5,878 nucleotides of DNA from NCBI GenBank assembly GCA_024645065.1, contig JAHEGP010000199.1:1-5878 (forward strand). The letters run 5' to 3'. The notes below the pieces were generated by a model, which was given only the letters and a program-made list of their open reading frames with translations, was not told the DNA's origin and ran no database searches. The position numbers and the translations under genes were made by a program. The stretch comes from Cellvibrionales bacterium (GTDB taxonomy: Bacteria; Pseudomonadota; Gammaproteobacteria; Pseudomonadales; JAHEGP01). Positions within the stretch are counted from its first letter, which is position 1; every line of letters starts with the position of its first letter. Positions 1-5,444 of this stretch are shown piece after piece.

Positions 1-199
1 TGCGGGGGAAGTGTGGCTGATAATTAAACGGCGGCGCCACCGGTGCCTCGCGGTAGGCCGCCACCAGATCGCGCAGATAGTGTTTGGGCGCCCGGCTCGG
101 TAGCTTGAAGACCTGAATGGCGCCGACATGCTTGGGACTCGCCGGGGTTTCCATCAGGAAGAACATCAGGTCCAGGGGGGGGATTTTTAATTCGGGCAT
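1..199 (-). CDS. Wax ester synthase / diacylglycerol acyltransferase (WS/DGAT) family protein, N-terminal fragment
   Basis: This is a partial gene: 66 codons are visible and the 3' end runs off the left edge of the window. The protein opens MPELKIPPLDLMFFLMETP and continues with PKHVGAIQVFKLP (residues 22-34) and VAPPFN (54-59). This fits the WS/DGAT N-terminus, which usually reads PLD-x2-F-x2-E, then P-M-HVG-x2-x-F, with a later APFN-like stretch. Family members join acyl-CoA to fatty alcohols or diacylglycerol to make storage wax esters or triacylglycerol at the inner membrane. The catalytic HHxxxDG motif lies beyond the window, so activity cannot be judged. The ATG at 199-197 is chosen because a perfect AGGAGG (plus-strand 205-210) sits five bases upstream. 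Codons 6-9 contain a run of eight C on the coding strand (plus-strand G8, 175-182). The gene lies 150 bases beyond the GFA gene, so it may have its own promoter. The family call is fairly sure; the substrate is unknown. Confidence 0.78.
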   Translation of the reverse strand, partial: MPELKIPPLDLMFFLMETPASPKHVGAIQVFKLPSRAPKHYLRDLVAAYREAPVAPPFNYQPHFPR

Positions 200-242
200 C
201 AGATCCTCCTGATTGCCTTGCCGAGAACAGCCTCAAGCAACG

Positions 243-248
243 ATTATG
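243..248 (-). promoter_or_regulatory. Possible -10 element for the WS/DGAT gene
   Basis: On the minus strand the hexamer CATAAT (5 of 6 to TATAAT) lies about 44 bases before the WS/DGAT start codon. No good -35 is visible: the best is CTGGCA with a long 19-base spacer. The 150-base gap between the GFA gene and the acyltransferase leaves room for a promoter. Otherwise I see no RNA gene, small ORF or terminator in 200-349. This is a weak call. Confidence 0.25.
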
Positions 249-349
249 GCCGAAACCGCAACCCTGCTGCCAGAGCATCGCGCAAGGAATTAGCTGTCGC
301 GTTAAAGTTGCATGGGTGTAATGCTGGAGTGGCGCGCTGGCAGGTCTTG

Positions 350-703
350 CTATAGCAACGACGCACCATCGAACACGGTGAAAGGCAATTGCGTGGCATC
401 CACCCCCTCCACACAACCCACGTTAACGCGATAATGCCCGGGCGCCCTGATGGTCTGGTGAAAGGGGTAGATCCCGCAGCGCTTGCAAAAGTAATGCTGC
501 GCAACACCGGTACCGAATTCGTAGGTCGACAATGCTTCTCCCTTCACTGATATTTTTATGTCTTCAGGGGCGATAGCATAGGCCGTCATCAAGGCGCCCT
601 TTCTTCGGCATATCGAGCAGTTGCAACGCAGGCCCTTATCGATTTCCGGGCCGGAGAATTCAAAACTGACAGCACCGCAGTGACAGCTTCCACGATAATC
701 CAT
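350..703 (-). CDS. GFA (CENP-V/GFA domain) family zinc-binding protein
   Basis: This 117-residue protein is one complete GFA domain, the fold first described in glutathione-dependent formaldehyde-activating enzyme. The expected cysteine pattern is intact: C7-x-C9-G, C27-x-C29-x2-C32, and C73-x2-C76-G. In the family these hold structural and exchangeable zinc. The sequences GSCHCGAVSFEF, LRCNCSICRRKG and FCKRCGIYPFHQT are typical. The C-terminal VNVGCVEGVD is also normal, so the protein is not truncated. Most small GFA proteins have no proven reaction. A thiol- or glutathione-linked detoxification role is only a family-level guess, and no formaldehyde gene is visible nearby. It starts at 703 with an AGAGG eight bases upstream of ATG. 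It lies 44 bases after dcd on the same strand with no convincing terminator between, so the two are probably co-transcribed. The stop codon sits inside a short palindrome that I regard as chance. Confidence 0.88.
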   Translation of the reverse strand: MDYRGSCHCGAVSFEFSGPEIDKGLRCNCSICRRKGALMTAYAIAPEDIKISVKGEALSTYEFGTGVAQHYFCKRCGIYPFHQTIRAPGHYRVNVGCVEGVDATQLPFTVFDGASLL

Positions 704-747
704 TTCGAGAACCTCTGATTGTTATTGCCTGGACCGCCACTGGGCTT

Positions 748-1314
748 TTAGGCTTTGGGCAAGGTCACGCCCAATTGGCCCTGGTACTTGCCCCCGCGAT
801 CCTTGTAGCTGACTTCGCAAGCTTCGTCGGATTCGAAAAACAGCATCTGGGCGACACCCTCGTGGGCGTAGATCTTGGCGGGCAGGTTGGTGGTGTTGGA
901 GAATTCCAGGGTGACATGGCCCTCCCACTCGGGTTCCAGTGGGGTGACATTGACGATGATACCGCAGCGGGCGTAGGTGGACTTGCCGAGGCAGATGGTG
1001 AGCACGTTGCGGGGGATGCGGAAGTACTCCACCGTGCGCGCCAGTGCGAAAGAGTTAGGGGGGATGACACAGTAGTCGCCGGAGACGTCGACAAAACTTT
1101 TTTCGTCGAAGTTTTTCGGGTCGACCACGGTGGGGTGGATATTGGTAAACACCTTGAAGTCGGCGGCACAGCGCACATCGTAGCCGTAGCTGGAGGTGCC
1201 GTAGGAAATGATCTTGCCCTGCTCGGTGGCGCGAACCTGGCCTTCCTGGTAGGGCTCTATCATGCCCTGCTCGGTCGCCATGCGGCGTATCCACTTGTCT
1301 GACTTGATGCTCAT
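748..1314 (-). CDS. dcd: dCTP deaminase
   Basis: The product is 188 residues. It deaminates dCTP to dUTP in the cytosol, supplying dUTP that dUTPase turns into dUMP for thymidylate synthesis. The start MSIKSDKWIRRM and the end KYQGQLGVTLPKA are those of the Pseudomonas-type enzyme. Core motifs are SSYGYDVRCA (41-50), GKSTYARCGI (110-119) and EWEGHVTLEFSN (129-140). By alignment from memory to E. coli Dcd, E137 corresponds to catalytic Glu138, and S112 and R116 to the active-site Ser111 and Arg115. Nothing essential is missing, and the length is normal for this branch (E. coli 193). The final residues lack any added uridylate-hydrolysis domain, so I call it monofunctional. Shine-Dalgarno support is modest: GGGGA eleven bases before ATG. 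The gene follows apbC/mrp after 98 bases, enough for its own promoter, and precedes the GFA gene by 44 bases. Confidence 0.97.
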   Translation of the reverse strand: MSIKSDKWIRRMATEQGMIEPYQEGQVRATEQGKIISYGTSSYGYDVRCAADFKVFTNIHPTVVDPKNFDEKSFVDVSGDYCVIPPNSFALARTVEYFRIPRNVLTICLGKSTYARCGIIVNVTPLEPEWEGHVTLEFSNTTNLPAKIYAHEGVAQMLFFESDEACEVSYKDRGGKYQGQLGVTLPKA

Positions 1315-1347
1315 GGCTGGCGTATTCCCCGCTGCAAAAAAGCGGCC

Positions 1348-1353
1348 ATAATA
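1348..1353 (-). promoter_or_regulatory. Candidate dcd promoter -10 with GC-rich discriminator
   Basis: In the 98-base apbC-dcd gap the minus strand reads CCGC-TATTAT-GGCCGC-TTTTTT. TATTAT is a 5 of 6 match to the sigma-70 -10 element and would start transcription about 26-30 bases before the dcd ATG. The six bases after it are all G or C. No convincing -35 is present; GTAGCA at an 18-base spacing matches only 3 of 6. The layout closely resembles the metG promoter, which adds some support. Read-through from apbC is the alternative. Confidence 0.35.
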
Positions 1354-1412
1354 GCGGCTGTCAGGCGGGTATGCTACTGGCGCGGTGCGGCTTGCACGGC
1401 GCTGGCAGCCGG

Positions 1413-2510
1413 CTAGTCGTCAACCATCTGGATGGTGGGCACGCCCGCCTCGGTGTCGATGGCGCGCAGCCATAGCGCGGCGCCGATGCGGCGGGCCATA
1501 TCCCGGTAGATGGCGCTGGTTTCAGACGCCGGTTCAGCGGCCACGGTGGGATTGCCGCTGTCGGCCTGCTGGCGAATCGATTGCGACAGCGGCAGCGAGC
1601 CAAGCATCTCGACGCCGTATTCCTGTGCCAGCCGATCGCCGCCACCTTGGCCGAACACGAAGTCCTTGTGGCCACAGTTGCTGCAGCTGTGCCAGGCCAT
1701 GTTCTCGATCACACCCAGCACCGGTACCTCGACCTTGCGAAACATTTCGACACCCTTGATCGCATCGAGCAGGGCGATGTCCTGGGGCGTGGTGATGATC
1801 ACCGCGCCGGACACCGGCACCCGTTGCGACAGGGTCAACTGGATGTCACCGGTACCCGGCGGCAAATCGATCACCAGGTAATCAAGCCCCTGCCACAGTG
1901 TCTGGCCCACCATTTGCTGCAGCGCACTGCTGGCCATGGGTCCGCGCCAAACCATCGGGGTCTTGCTGGTGGTCAGGTAACCCATGGACATGGTCTGCAG
2001 GCCGTGGGCTTCGATGGGCAACAAATGCTTGTCACCGTGTTGCCGGGGTCGCTGCTCGTCACTCACCCCCAGCATGATCTGCTGGCTGGGGCCGTAGATA
2101 TCGCCATCGAGCAAACCGACCCTGCCCCCCTCCGCCGCCAGCGCCAGGGCCAGGTTCACAGCGCAGGTCGACTTGCCGACGCCGCCCTTGCCCGACGCCA
2201 CCGCGATGATATTGCGCACATCACCAATCGCCGGCAGGGCATGTCGGGCGCAATTGTTCGGTACTTCCCAGCCCACCTCGACATCCGTTCCTGCAAGCCC
2301 GGCGATGCCGGCAAGTTGCTGCTGCACCGTCTCCACCAACTCAGCAACGATACCGGCAGCGGGAAAGCCCAGCTGCAGCCGCAGTTTCAGGGTATCGCCC
2401 TCAAAGGCCAGCGACTGGACGCTGCCACTGGCCAGTAAGCCCCGCCCCACATAGGGAGTGGCAACCTGGTCGAGCGCCTGCTCGATCTGTTGTCGGCGTG
2501 AATCTGCCAT
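1413..2510 (-). CDS. apbC: Mrp/ApbC/NBP35-family Fe-S cluster carrier ATPase
   Basis: The protein has 365 residues from ATG 2510. It belongs to the Mrp/ApbC P-loop ATPases, homodimeric cytosolic carriers that hold a [4Fe-4S] cluster and pass it to apoproteins. An N-terminal MIP18/DUF59-like region fills about residues 1-85. The ATPase follows, with the deviant Walker A GKGGVGKST (107-115), DGDIYGPS (135-142) and Walker B-like LVIDLPPGTGD (212-222). The essential cluster-binding pair is present as C276-S-N-C279, in WHSCSNCGHKDFVFG. An in-frame TTG at 2558 would add 16 residues. I reject it because it lies inside the likely promoter and operator, while ATG 2510 has AGGAG 13 bases upstream and gives the usual family length (E. 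coli Mrp about 369). Transcription is divergent from metG. A possible IscR-type operator overlaps its -35, which would suit an Fe-S biogenesis gene. I see no damage or frameshift. Confidence 0.95.
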   Translation of the reverse strand: MADSRRQQIEQALDQVATPYVGRGLLASGSVQSLAFEGDTLKLRLQLGFPAAGIVAELVETVQQQLAGIAGLAGTDVEVGWEVPNNCARHALPAIGDVRNIIAVASGKGGVGKSTCAVNLALALAAEGGRVGLLDGDIYGPSQQIMLGVSDEQRPRQHGDKHLLPIEAHGLQTMSMGYLTTSKTPMVWRGPMASSALQQMVGQTLWQGLDYLVIDLPPGTGDIQLTLSQRVPVSGAVIITTPQDIALLDAIKGVEMFRKVEVPVLGVIENMAWHSCSNCGHKDFVFGQGGGDRLAQEYGVEMLGSLPLSQSIRQQADSGNPTVAAEPASETSAIYRDMARRIGAALWLRAIDTEAGVPTIQMVDD

Positions 2511-2547
2511 CGCCGGAAGGATTCTCCTGTAAGTTTCAAGGCTCTGG

Positions 2548-2577
2548 ACTATGCCCAAGACCGACTAATCAAGTCAA
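2548..2577 (-). promoter_or_regulatory. Predicted sigma-70 promoter of apbC
   Basis: On the minus strand TTGACT (2577-2572; 5 of 6 to TTGACA) is followed after 18 bases by CATAGT (2553-2548; 4 of 6 to TATAAT). Transcription would begin near 2541, giving a leader of about 30 bases that contains the AGGAG (2528-2524) used by the ATG at 2510. This placement also rules out the upstream TTG as a start codon. It is predicted from sequence only. Confidence 0.55.
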
Positions 2578-2581
2578 GTAT
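2557..2581 (-). promoter_or_regulatory. Candidate type 1 IscR operator over the apbC -35
   Basis: The minus strand carries the 17-base core TTGACTTGATTAGTCGG, preceded by ATAC. It contains the perfect dyad GACT-TGATT-AGTC and fits YYGACT-N5-AGTCRR at every fixed position. Over the full 25 bases I count 20 matches to the E. coli type 1 IscR consensus as I remember it. The mismatches are two in the central spacer and three at the distal end. The TTGACT of the apbC -35 forms one half-site, the same arrangement as at the E. coli iscR promoter, where [2Fe-2S]-IscR represses. An Fe-S carrier gene is a sensible target. Neither binding nor the presence of iscR in this genome can be seen here. Confidence 0.55.
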
Positions 2582-2608
2582 TATGAGTCCGGGCATAATA
2601 TTCCCGGA
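2579..2608. repeat. Two interleaved inverted repeats between the divergent promoters
   Basis: Arm A, TATTATG (2579-2585), pairs with CATAATA (2594-2600). Arm B, TCCGGG (2588-2593), pairs with CCCGGA (2603-2608). Both are perfect, and the order is A-B-A'-B'. The block lies between the predicted -35 of apbC (2572-2577) and that of metG (2620-2625), a usual place for a protein site shared by two divergent genes. The repeats certainly exist; a function is inferred. Each one alone could easily be chance. Confidence 0.45.
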
Positions 2609-2619
2609 TCCACAGGCGC

Positions 2620-2648
2620 TGTAAAAAGTGGCGCTAAACCGCTATAGT
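2620..2648 (+). promoter_or_regulatory. Predicted sigma-70 promoter of metG with GC-rich discriminator
   Basis: TATAGT (2643-2648; 5 of 6 to TATAAT) is preceded at 17 bases by a weak -35, TGTAAA (2620-2625; 3 of 6). The bases after the -10, AGCGCCC, are mostly G and C. Such a discriminator is typical of promoters held down by ppGpp/DksA, which fits a translation gene. Transcription would begin near 2655, leaving a leader of about 40 bases before the GTG start. Confidence 0.5.
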
Positions 2649-2654
2649 AGCGCC
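2630..2654 (+). other. Inverted repeat followed by T5, overlapping the metG -10
   Basis: GGCGCTA (2630-2636) and TAGCGCC (2648-2654) are perfect complements with an 11-base loop, and CTTTTT follows at 2655-2660. Read alone this resembles an intrinsic terminator or attenuator. No plus-strand gene lies upstream, however, and the loop contains the probable metG -10. I therefore favour the promoter reading. It would matter as RNA only if a transcript starts farther left. Confidence 0.3.
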
Positions 2655-2685
2655 CTTTTTGGCGGCTTCGGCCCGCGACTTTCCC

Positions 2686-2697
2686 GGAGTTTTTGTG
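2686..2697 (+). promoter_or_regulatory. metG ribosome binding site and GTG start
   Basis: GGAG (2686-2689), five T bases, then GTG (2695-2697). This pairing decides the metG start. The farther in-frame TTG at 2659 sits in the initiation region just after the discriminator and has no Shine-Dalgarno sequence. Confidence 0.8.
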
Positions 2698-4734
2698 AGC
2701 AATAATCCTACCCGACATATCCTGGTCACCAGCGCGCTGCCCTACGCCAATGGCTCGCTGCACCTGGGTCATCTGCTGGAGGCCATTCAGACCGATATCT
2801 GGGTGCGTTTCCAGAACCAGCGCGGCAACCACTGCATCTATGTCTGTGCCGACGATGCCCACGGCACCGCGATTATGCTCAAGGCTGAGGAGGCGGGAAT
2901 AAGCCCTGAGCGATTGATCGACCAGGTGCGCGGCGAGCACCAGCGTGACTACGCCGACTTCCTGGTCCATTTCGACAATTTTCACTCCACCCATTCGCCG
3001 GAGAATCGCCACTACAGCGAACTCATTTACCGGCGCCTGCGGGACAACGGCCACATCGTGCAACGGGATATCGAGCAATTGTTCGACCCCGAAAAACAGC
3101 TGTTCCTGGCCGACCGCTACATCAAGGGCACCTGCCCGCGCTGTAAAACCCCCGACCAATACGGCGACAACTGTGAAGCCTGCGGCGCCACCTACAGCCC
3201 CGATGAACTGATCGACCCGCGCTCCGCATTGTCCGGCGCGACCCCGCAAAGCAAAACCTCGGAGCATTACTTCTTCGACCTGCCCGCCTTCGGCGAGTTG
3301 CTGCACCAATGGATTCACAGCGGCGGACTGCAAAGCCAGGTCGCCAACAAACTCGACGAATGGCTGGATTCGGGACTGCAACAATGGGACATCTCCCGGG
3401 ACGGCCCCTACTTCGGCTTCGAAATCCCCGAGGCCCCAGGCAAGTATTTTTATGTCTGGCTGGACGCGCCCATCGGCTACATGGCGAGCTTTCGCAACTA
3501 CTGCGATCAATGTGGCCTGGATTTCGAGCGCTATTGGGCACCGGGGGCAGACACCGAGCTCTACCACTTTATCGGCAAGGACATCATCAACTTCCACGGT
3601 CTGTTCTGGCCGGCGATGCTCGACTCGGCCGGATTTCGCAAGCCCTCGGCTATTTATGCCCACGGCTTTTTGACTGTCAACGGTACCAAGATGTCCAAGT
3701 CTCGGGGCACTTTTATTACCGCCCGAACCTACCTCGAGCACAGCGACCCGGAGTACCTGCGCTACTATTTCGCCGCCAAGCTGACCGGCAGCGTCGATGA
3801 CATCGATCTCAACCTGGAGGATTTTGCCCAGCGGGTGAATTCCGACCTGGTGGGCAAGGTGATCAATATCGCCAGCCGCAGCGCCAGGTTCATCAGCAAG
3901 GGCAACGACGGGGTGCTGTCTGATGAACTGGCCGACAGTAAACTTTGGCAACAGGCAGTCGATGCCGGCGAGACCATTGCCGGGCACTACCAGCAGCGGG
4001 AATACGCCAAGGCGATGCGCGAGATCATGGCGCTGGCCGACGCCACCAACGAGTATTTCGATGCCAGGCAGCCCTGGGCCATGGCCAAACAGCCGGGCCG
4101 GGAACAGGAACTGATCGCGGTTTGCTCACTGTGCATCAACCTGTTCCGGGTGCTGATGATCTACCTGCAGCCGGTACTGCCACGCACCGCAGGCAAGGCT
4201 GCCGAATTCCTTAATGCCGACCTCGACTGGTCCCAGCCGCCCCAACCGCTGTTGCAGCATCGGATCAATCCCTTCAAACCGATGATGAAGCGCCTGGAAC
4301 CGGCCAGCCTGGAAAAAATGGTGGCGAGCCAGCGACAGGCACTGGAATCCCGGACCGCGCCTGCGGTGTCGAAGCATCCCGGAGCGGAAAATCACGAACC
4401 GATCGCGGCGGAGATCGAATTCCCGGATTTCGCCAAACTCGACCTGCGGGTCGCCAAAATCCTTGCCGCCGAGGAGGTCGAGGGGGCGGACAAACTGCTG
4501 CGTTTGACCCTGGACCTGGGCGGCGAGTCGCGCCAGGTGCTGGCCGGGATCAAAGCGGCCTATGGCGCCACAGACCTGGTTGGCAAACTCACGGTAATGG
4601 TCGCCAACCTGAAGCCTCGCAAGATGCGCTTCGGGATGTCCGAGGGCATGGTGTTGGCTGCGGGGCCCGGCGGCAAGGACATCTGGCTGCTGAGTCCCGA
4701 CAGCGGCGCGAAGCCCGGAATGCGGGTAAAATAG
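2695..4734 (+). CDS. metG: Methionyl-tRNA synthetase
   Basis: From GTG 2695 the protein is 679 residues, close to E. coli MetG (677). It activates methionine with ATP and charges initiator and elongator tRNA-Met in the cytosol. The class I signatures are intact: HLGH (HIGH, 23-26), following PYANGSL, and KMSKS (332-336). One zinc knuckle is present, with C147-x2-C150 and C160-x2-C163, as in the E. coli-type enzyme. The anticodon-binding helical region follows, with NLFRVLMIYLQPVLP at about 482-496. An appended tRNA-binding OB-fold of the Trbp111 type fills about residues 573-679 (FPDFAKLDLRVAKIL, ending GAKPGMRVK). This domain marks the long homodimeric form. The linker near 550-570 (SRTAPAVSKHPGAENHEP) is low in order, as usual. 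No key residue is missing. It diverges from apbC and is followed 130 bases later by rsxA on the same strand. Confidence 0.98.
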   Translation: MSNNPTRHILVTSALPYANGSLHLGHLLEAIQTDIWVRFQNQRGNHCIYVCADDAHGTAIMLKAEEAGISPERLIDQVRGEHQRDYADFLVHFDNFHSTHSPENRHYSELIYRRLRDNGHIVQRDIEQLFDPEKQLFLADRYIKGTCPRCKTPDQYGDNCEACGATYSPDELIDPRSALSGATPQSKTSEHYFFDLPAFGELLHQWIHSGGLQSQVANKLDEWLDSGLQQWDISRDGPYFGFEIPEAPGKYFYVWLDAPIGYMASFRNYCDQCGLDFERYWAPGADTELYHFIGKDIINFHGLFWPAMLDSAGFRKPSAIYAHGFLTVNGTKMSKSRGTFITARTYLEHSDPEYLRYYFAAKLTGSVDDIDLNLEDFAQRVNSDLVGKVINIASRSARFISKGNDGVLSDELADSKLWQQAVDAGETIAGHYQQREYAKAMREIMALADATNEYFDARQPWAMAKQPGREQELIAVCSLCINLFRVLMIYLQPVLPRTAGKAAEFLNADLDWSQPPQPLLQHRINPFKPMMKRLEPASLEKMVASQRQALESRTAPAVSKHPGAENHEPIAAEIEFPDFAKLDLRVAKILAAEEVEGADKLLRLTLDLGGESRQVLAGIKAAYGATDLVGKLTVMVANLKPRKMRFGMSEGMVLAAGPGGKDIWLLSPDSGAKPGMRVK

Positions 4735-4864
4735 TGAATCCGGGTCTCCACGCGGGCAGGAATGTCCACCCCGGCGCAGGGCTGGGCGCCCGGCAAAACG
4801 CCTTTATAGGCCAGATTCCGCGGCCCGCCATCAGCCCGGTGAGACCGCTGCAAAGGGTACGACT
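4735..4864 (+). other. metG-rsxA intergenic region, no clear terminator or promoter
   Basis: This G+C-rich gap holds only weak signals: a GGCG/CGCC pairing near 4785-4802 followed by TTTAT, and TATAGG (4805-4810) as a poor -10. Neither is convincing. AAAGGG (4852-4857), seven bases before ATG 4865, is the rsxA ribosome binding site. Read-through from metG into the rsx genes remains possible. Confidence 0.5.
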
Positions 4865-5443
4865 ATGATCGCTGAATACAGCCTGCTATTGATCGGGGCC
4901 ATCCTGGTCAACAATTTTGTCCTGGTGCAGTTTTTGGGCCTGTGCCCGTTTATGGGGGTATCCAACAAACTTGAAACCGCCATCGGCATGTCGGCAGCCA
5001 CCACCTTTGTGCTCACCCTGGCGTCTATCTCGAGCTATCTGGTCTTCACCTACCTGCTGCAACCCCTGGGACTCGATTACCTGCGCACCATTGCTTTTAT
5101 CCTGGTGATTGCCGTGGTGGTGCAGTTCACCGAGATGCTGGTGCGAAAAACCAGCCCGCTGCTGTACAAGGTGCTGGGTGTCTATCTCCCCCTTATCACC
5201 ACCAATTGTGCGGTACTGGGGGTGGCATTGCTGAACATCAACCAACAACACAATTTTATCGAGTCCGCCCTGTATGGCTTTGGCGCTGCGGCGGGATTCT
5301 CGCTGGTGCTGGTGCTGTTCTCGGCCATGCGCGAGCGCCTCAATGTGGCCGACGTGCCCGGGCCTTTCAGGGGCAGCGCTATCGGCATGATCACAGCGGG
5401 TTTGATGTCGCTGGCGTTCATGGGTTTTGCAGGGCTGGTTTAG
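4865..5443 (+). CDS. rsxA: Rnf/Rsx electron transport complex subunit A
   Basis: The product is 192 residues, almost the length of E. coli RsxA (193) and very similar to it throughout. It is an inner-membrane protein with six hydrophobic helices, at about 5-25, 40-62, 70-92, 100-123, 131-155 and 170-191. Landmark sequences are LVNNFVLVQFLGLCPFMG, VVQFTEMLVRKTSP and LPLITTNCAVLGVALLNIN. C27 and C115 match the conserved cysteines which, with the partner subunit RnfE/RsxE, hold a [2Fe-2S] cluster inside the membrane. The Rnf complex couples electron flow between NADH and ferredoxin to ion movement; the enterobacterial Rsx form helps reduce oxidised SoxR. NqrE is a paralogue, but the rsxB gene one base downstream settles the Rnf/Rsx identity. 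AAAGGG lies seven bases before the ATG. Confidence 0.97.
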   Translation: MIAEYSLLLIGAILVNNFVLVQFLGLCPFMGVSNKLETAIGMSAATTFVLTLASISSYLVFTYLLQPLGLDYLRTIAFILVIAVVVQFTEMLVRKTSPLLYKVLGVYLPLITTNCAVLGVALLNINQQHNFIESALYGFGAAAGFSLVLVLFSAMRERLNVADVPGPFRGSAIGMITAGLMSLAFMGFAGLV

Positions 5444-5444
5444 G

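Noticed and set aside
347..358. Perfect 12-base palindrome TTGCTATAGCAA at the GFA stop codon
   Set aside because: About one such palindrome is expected by chance in a window this long. It has no loop for a hairpin and no promoter nearby.
24..416. A 130-codon minus-strand frame spanning the WS/DGAT start and the GFA end
   Set aside because: It is out of frame with both supported genes and has no ribosome binding site or family resemblance. The WS/DGAT frame has a perfect AGGAGG.
775..1302. A 175-codon plus-strand frame opposite dcd
   Set aside because: It is an antisense shadow of dcd with no domain signal.
1581..2438. A 285-codon plus-strand frame opposite apbC
   Set aside because: It is antisense to an intact apbC with all its motifs. 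The His/Gln/Arg-rich translation resembles no protein family.
2511..2558. TTG start at 2558 extending ApbC by 16 residues
   Set aside because: It lies within the predicted promoter and operator, and the extension is not needed to match the usual Mrp length.
2659..2694. TTG start at 2659 extending MetG by 12 residues
   Set aside because: It has no Shine-Dalgarno sequence and lies at the probable transcription start. GTG 2695 has GGAG at good spacing and the right protein length.
2581..3987. A 468-codon open frame on the minus strand opposite metG
   Set aside because: It is fully antisense to a clear metG, has no recognisable domain, and its composition follows the codon bias of metG. It is a shadow frame of G+C-rich DNA.
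4785..4806. Possible terminator after metG (GGCG/CGCC, then TTTAT)
   Set aside because: The stem is only four base pairs and the T-run is interrupted, too weak to call.
4743..4846. GGTCTC (4743-4748) and GAGACC (4841-4846) flanking the metG-rsxA gap
   Set aside because: It is a 6-base match over nearly 100 bases, expected by chance, with no supporting structure between.
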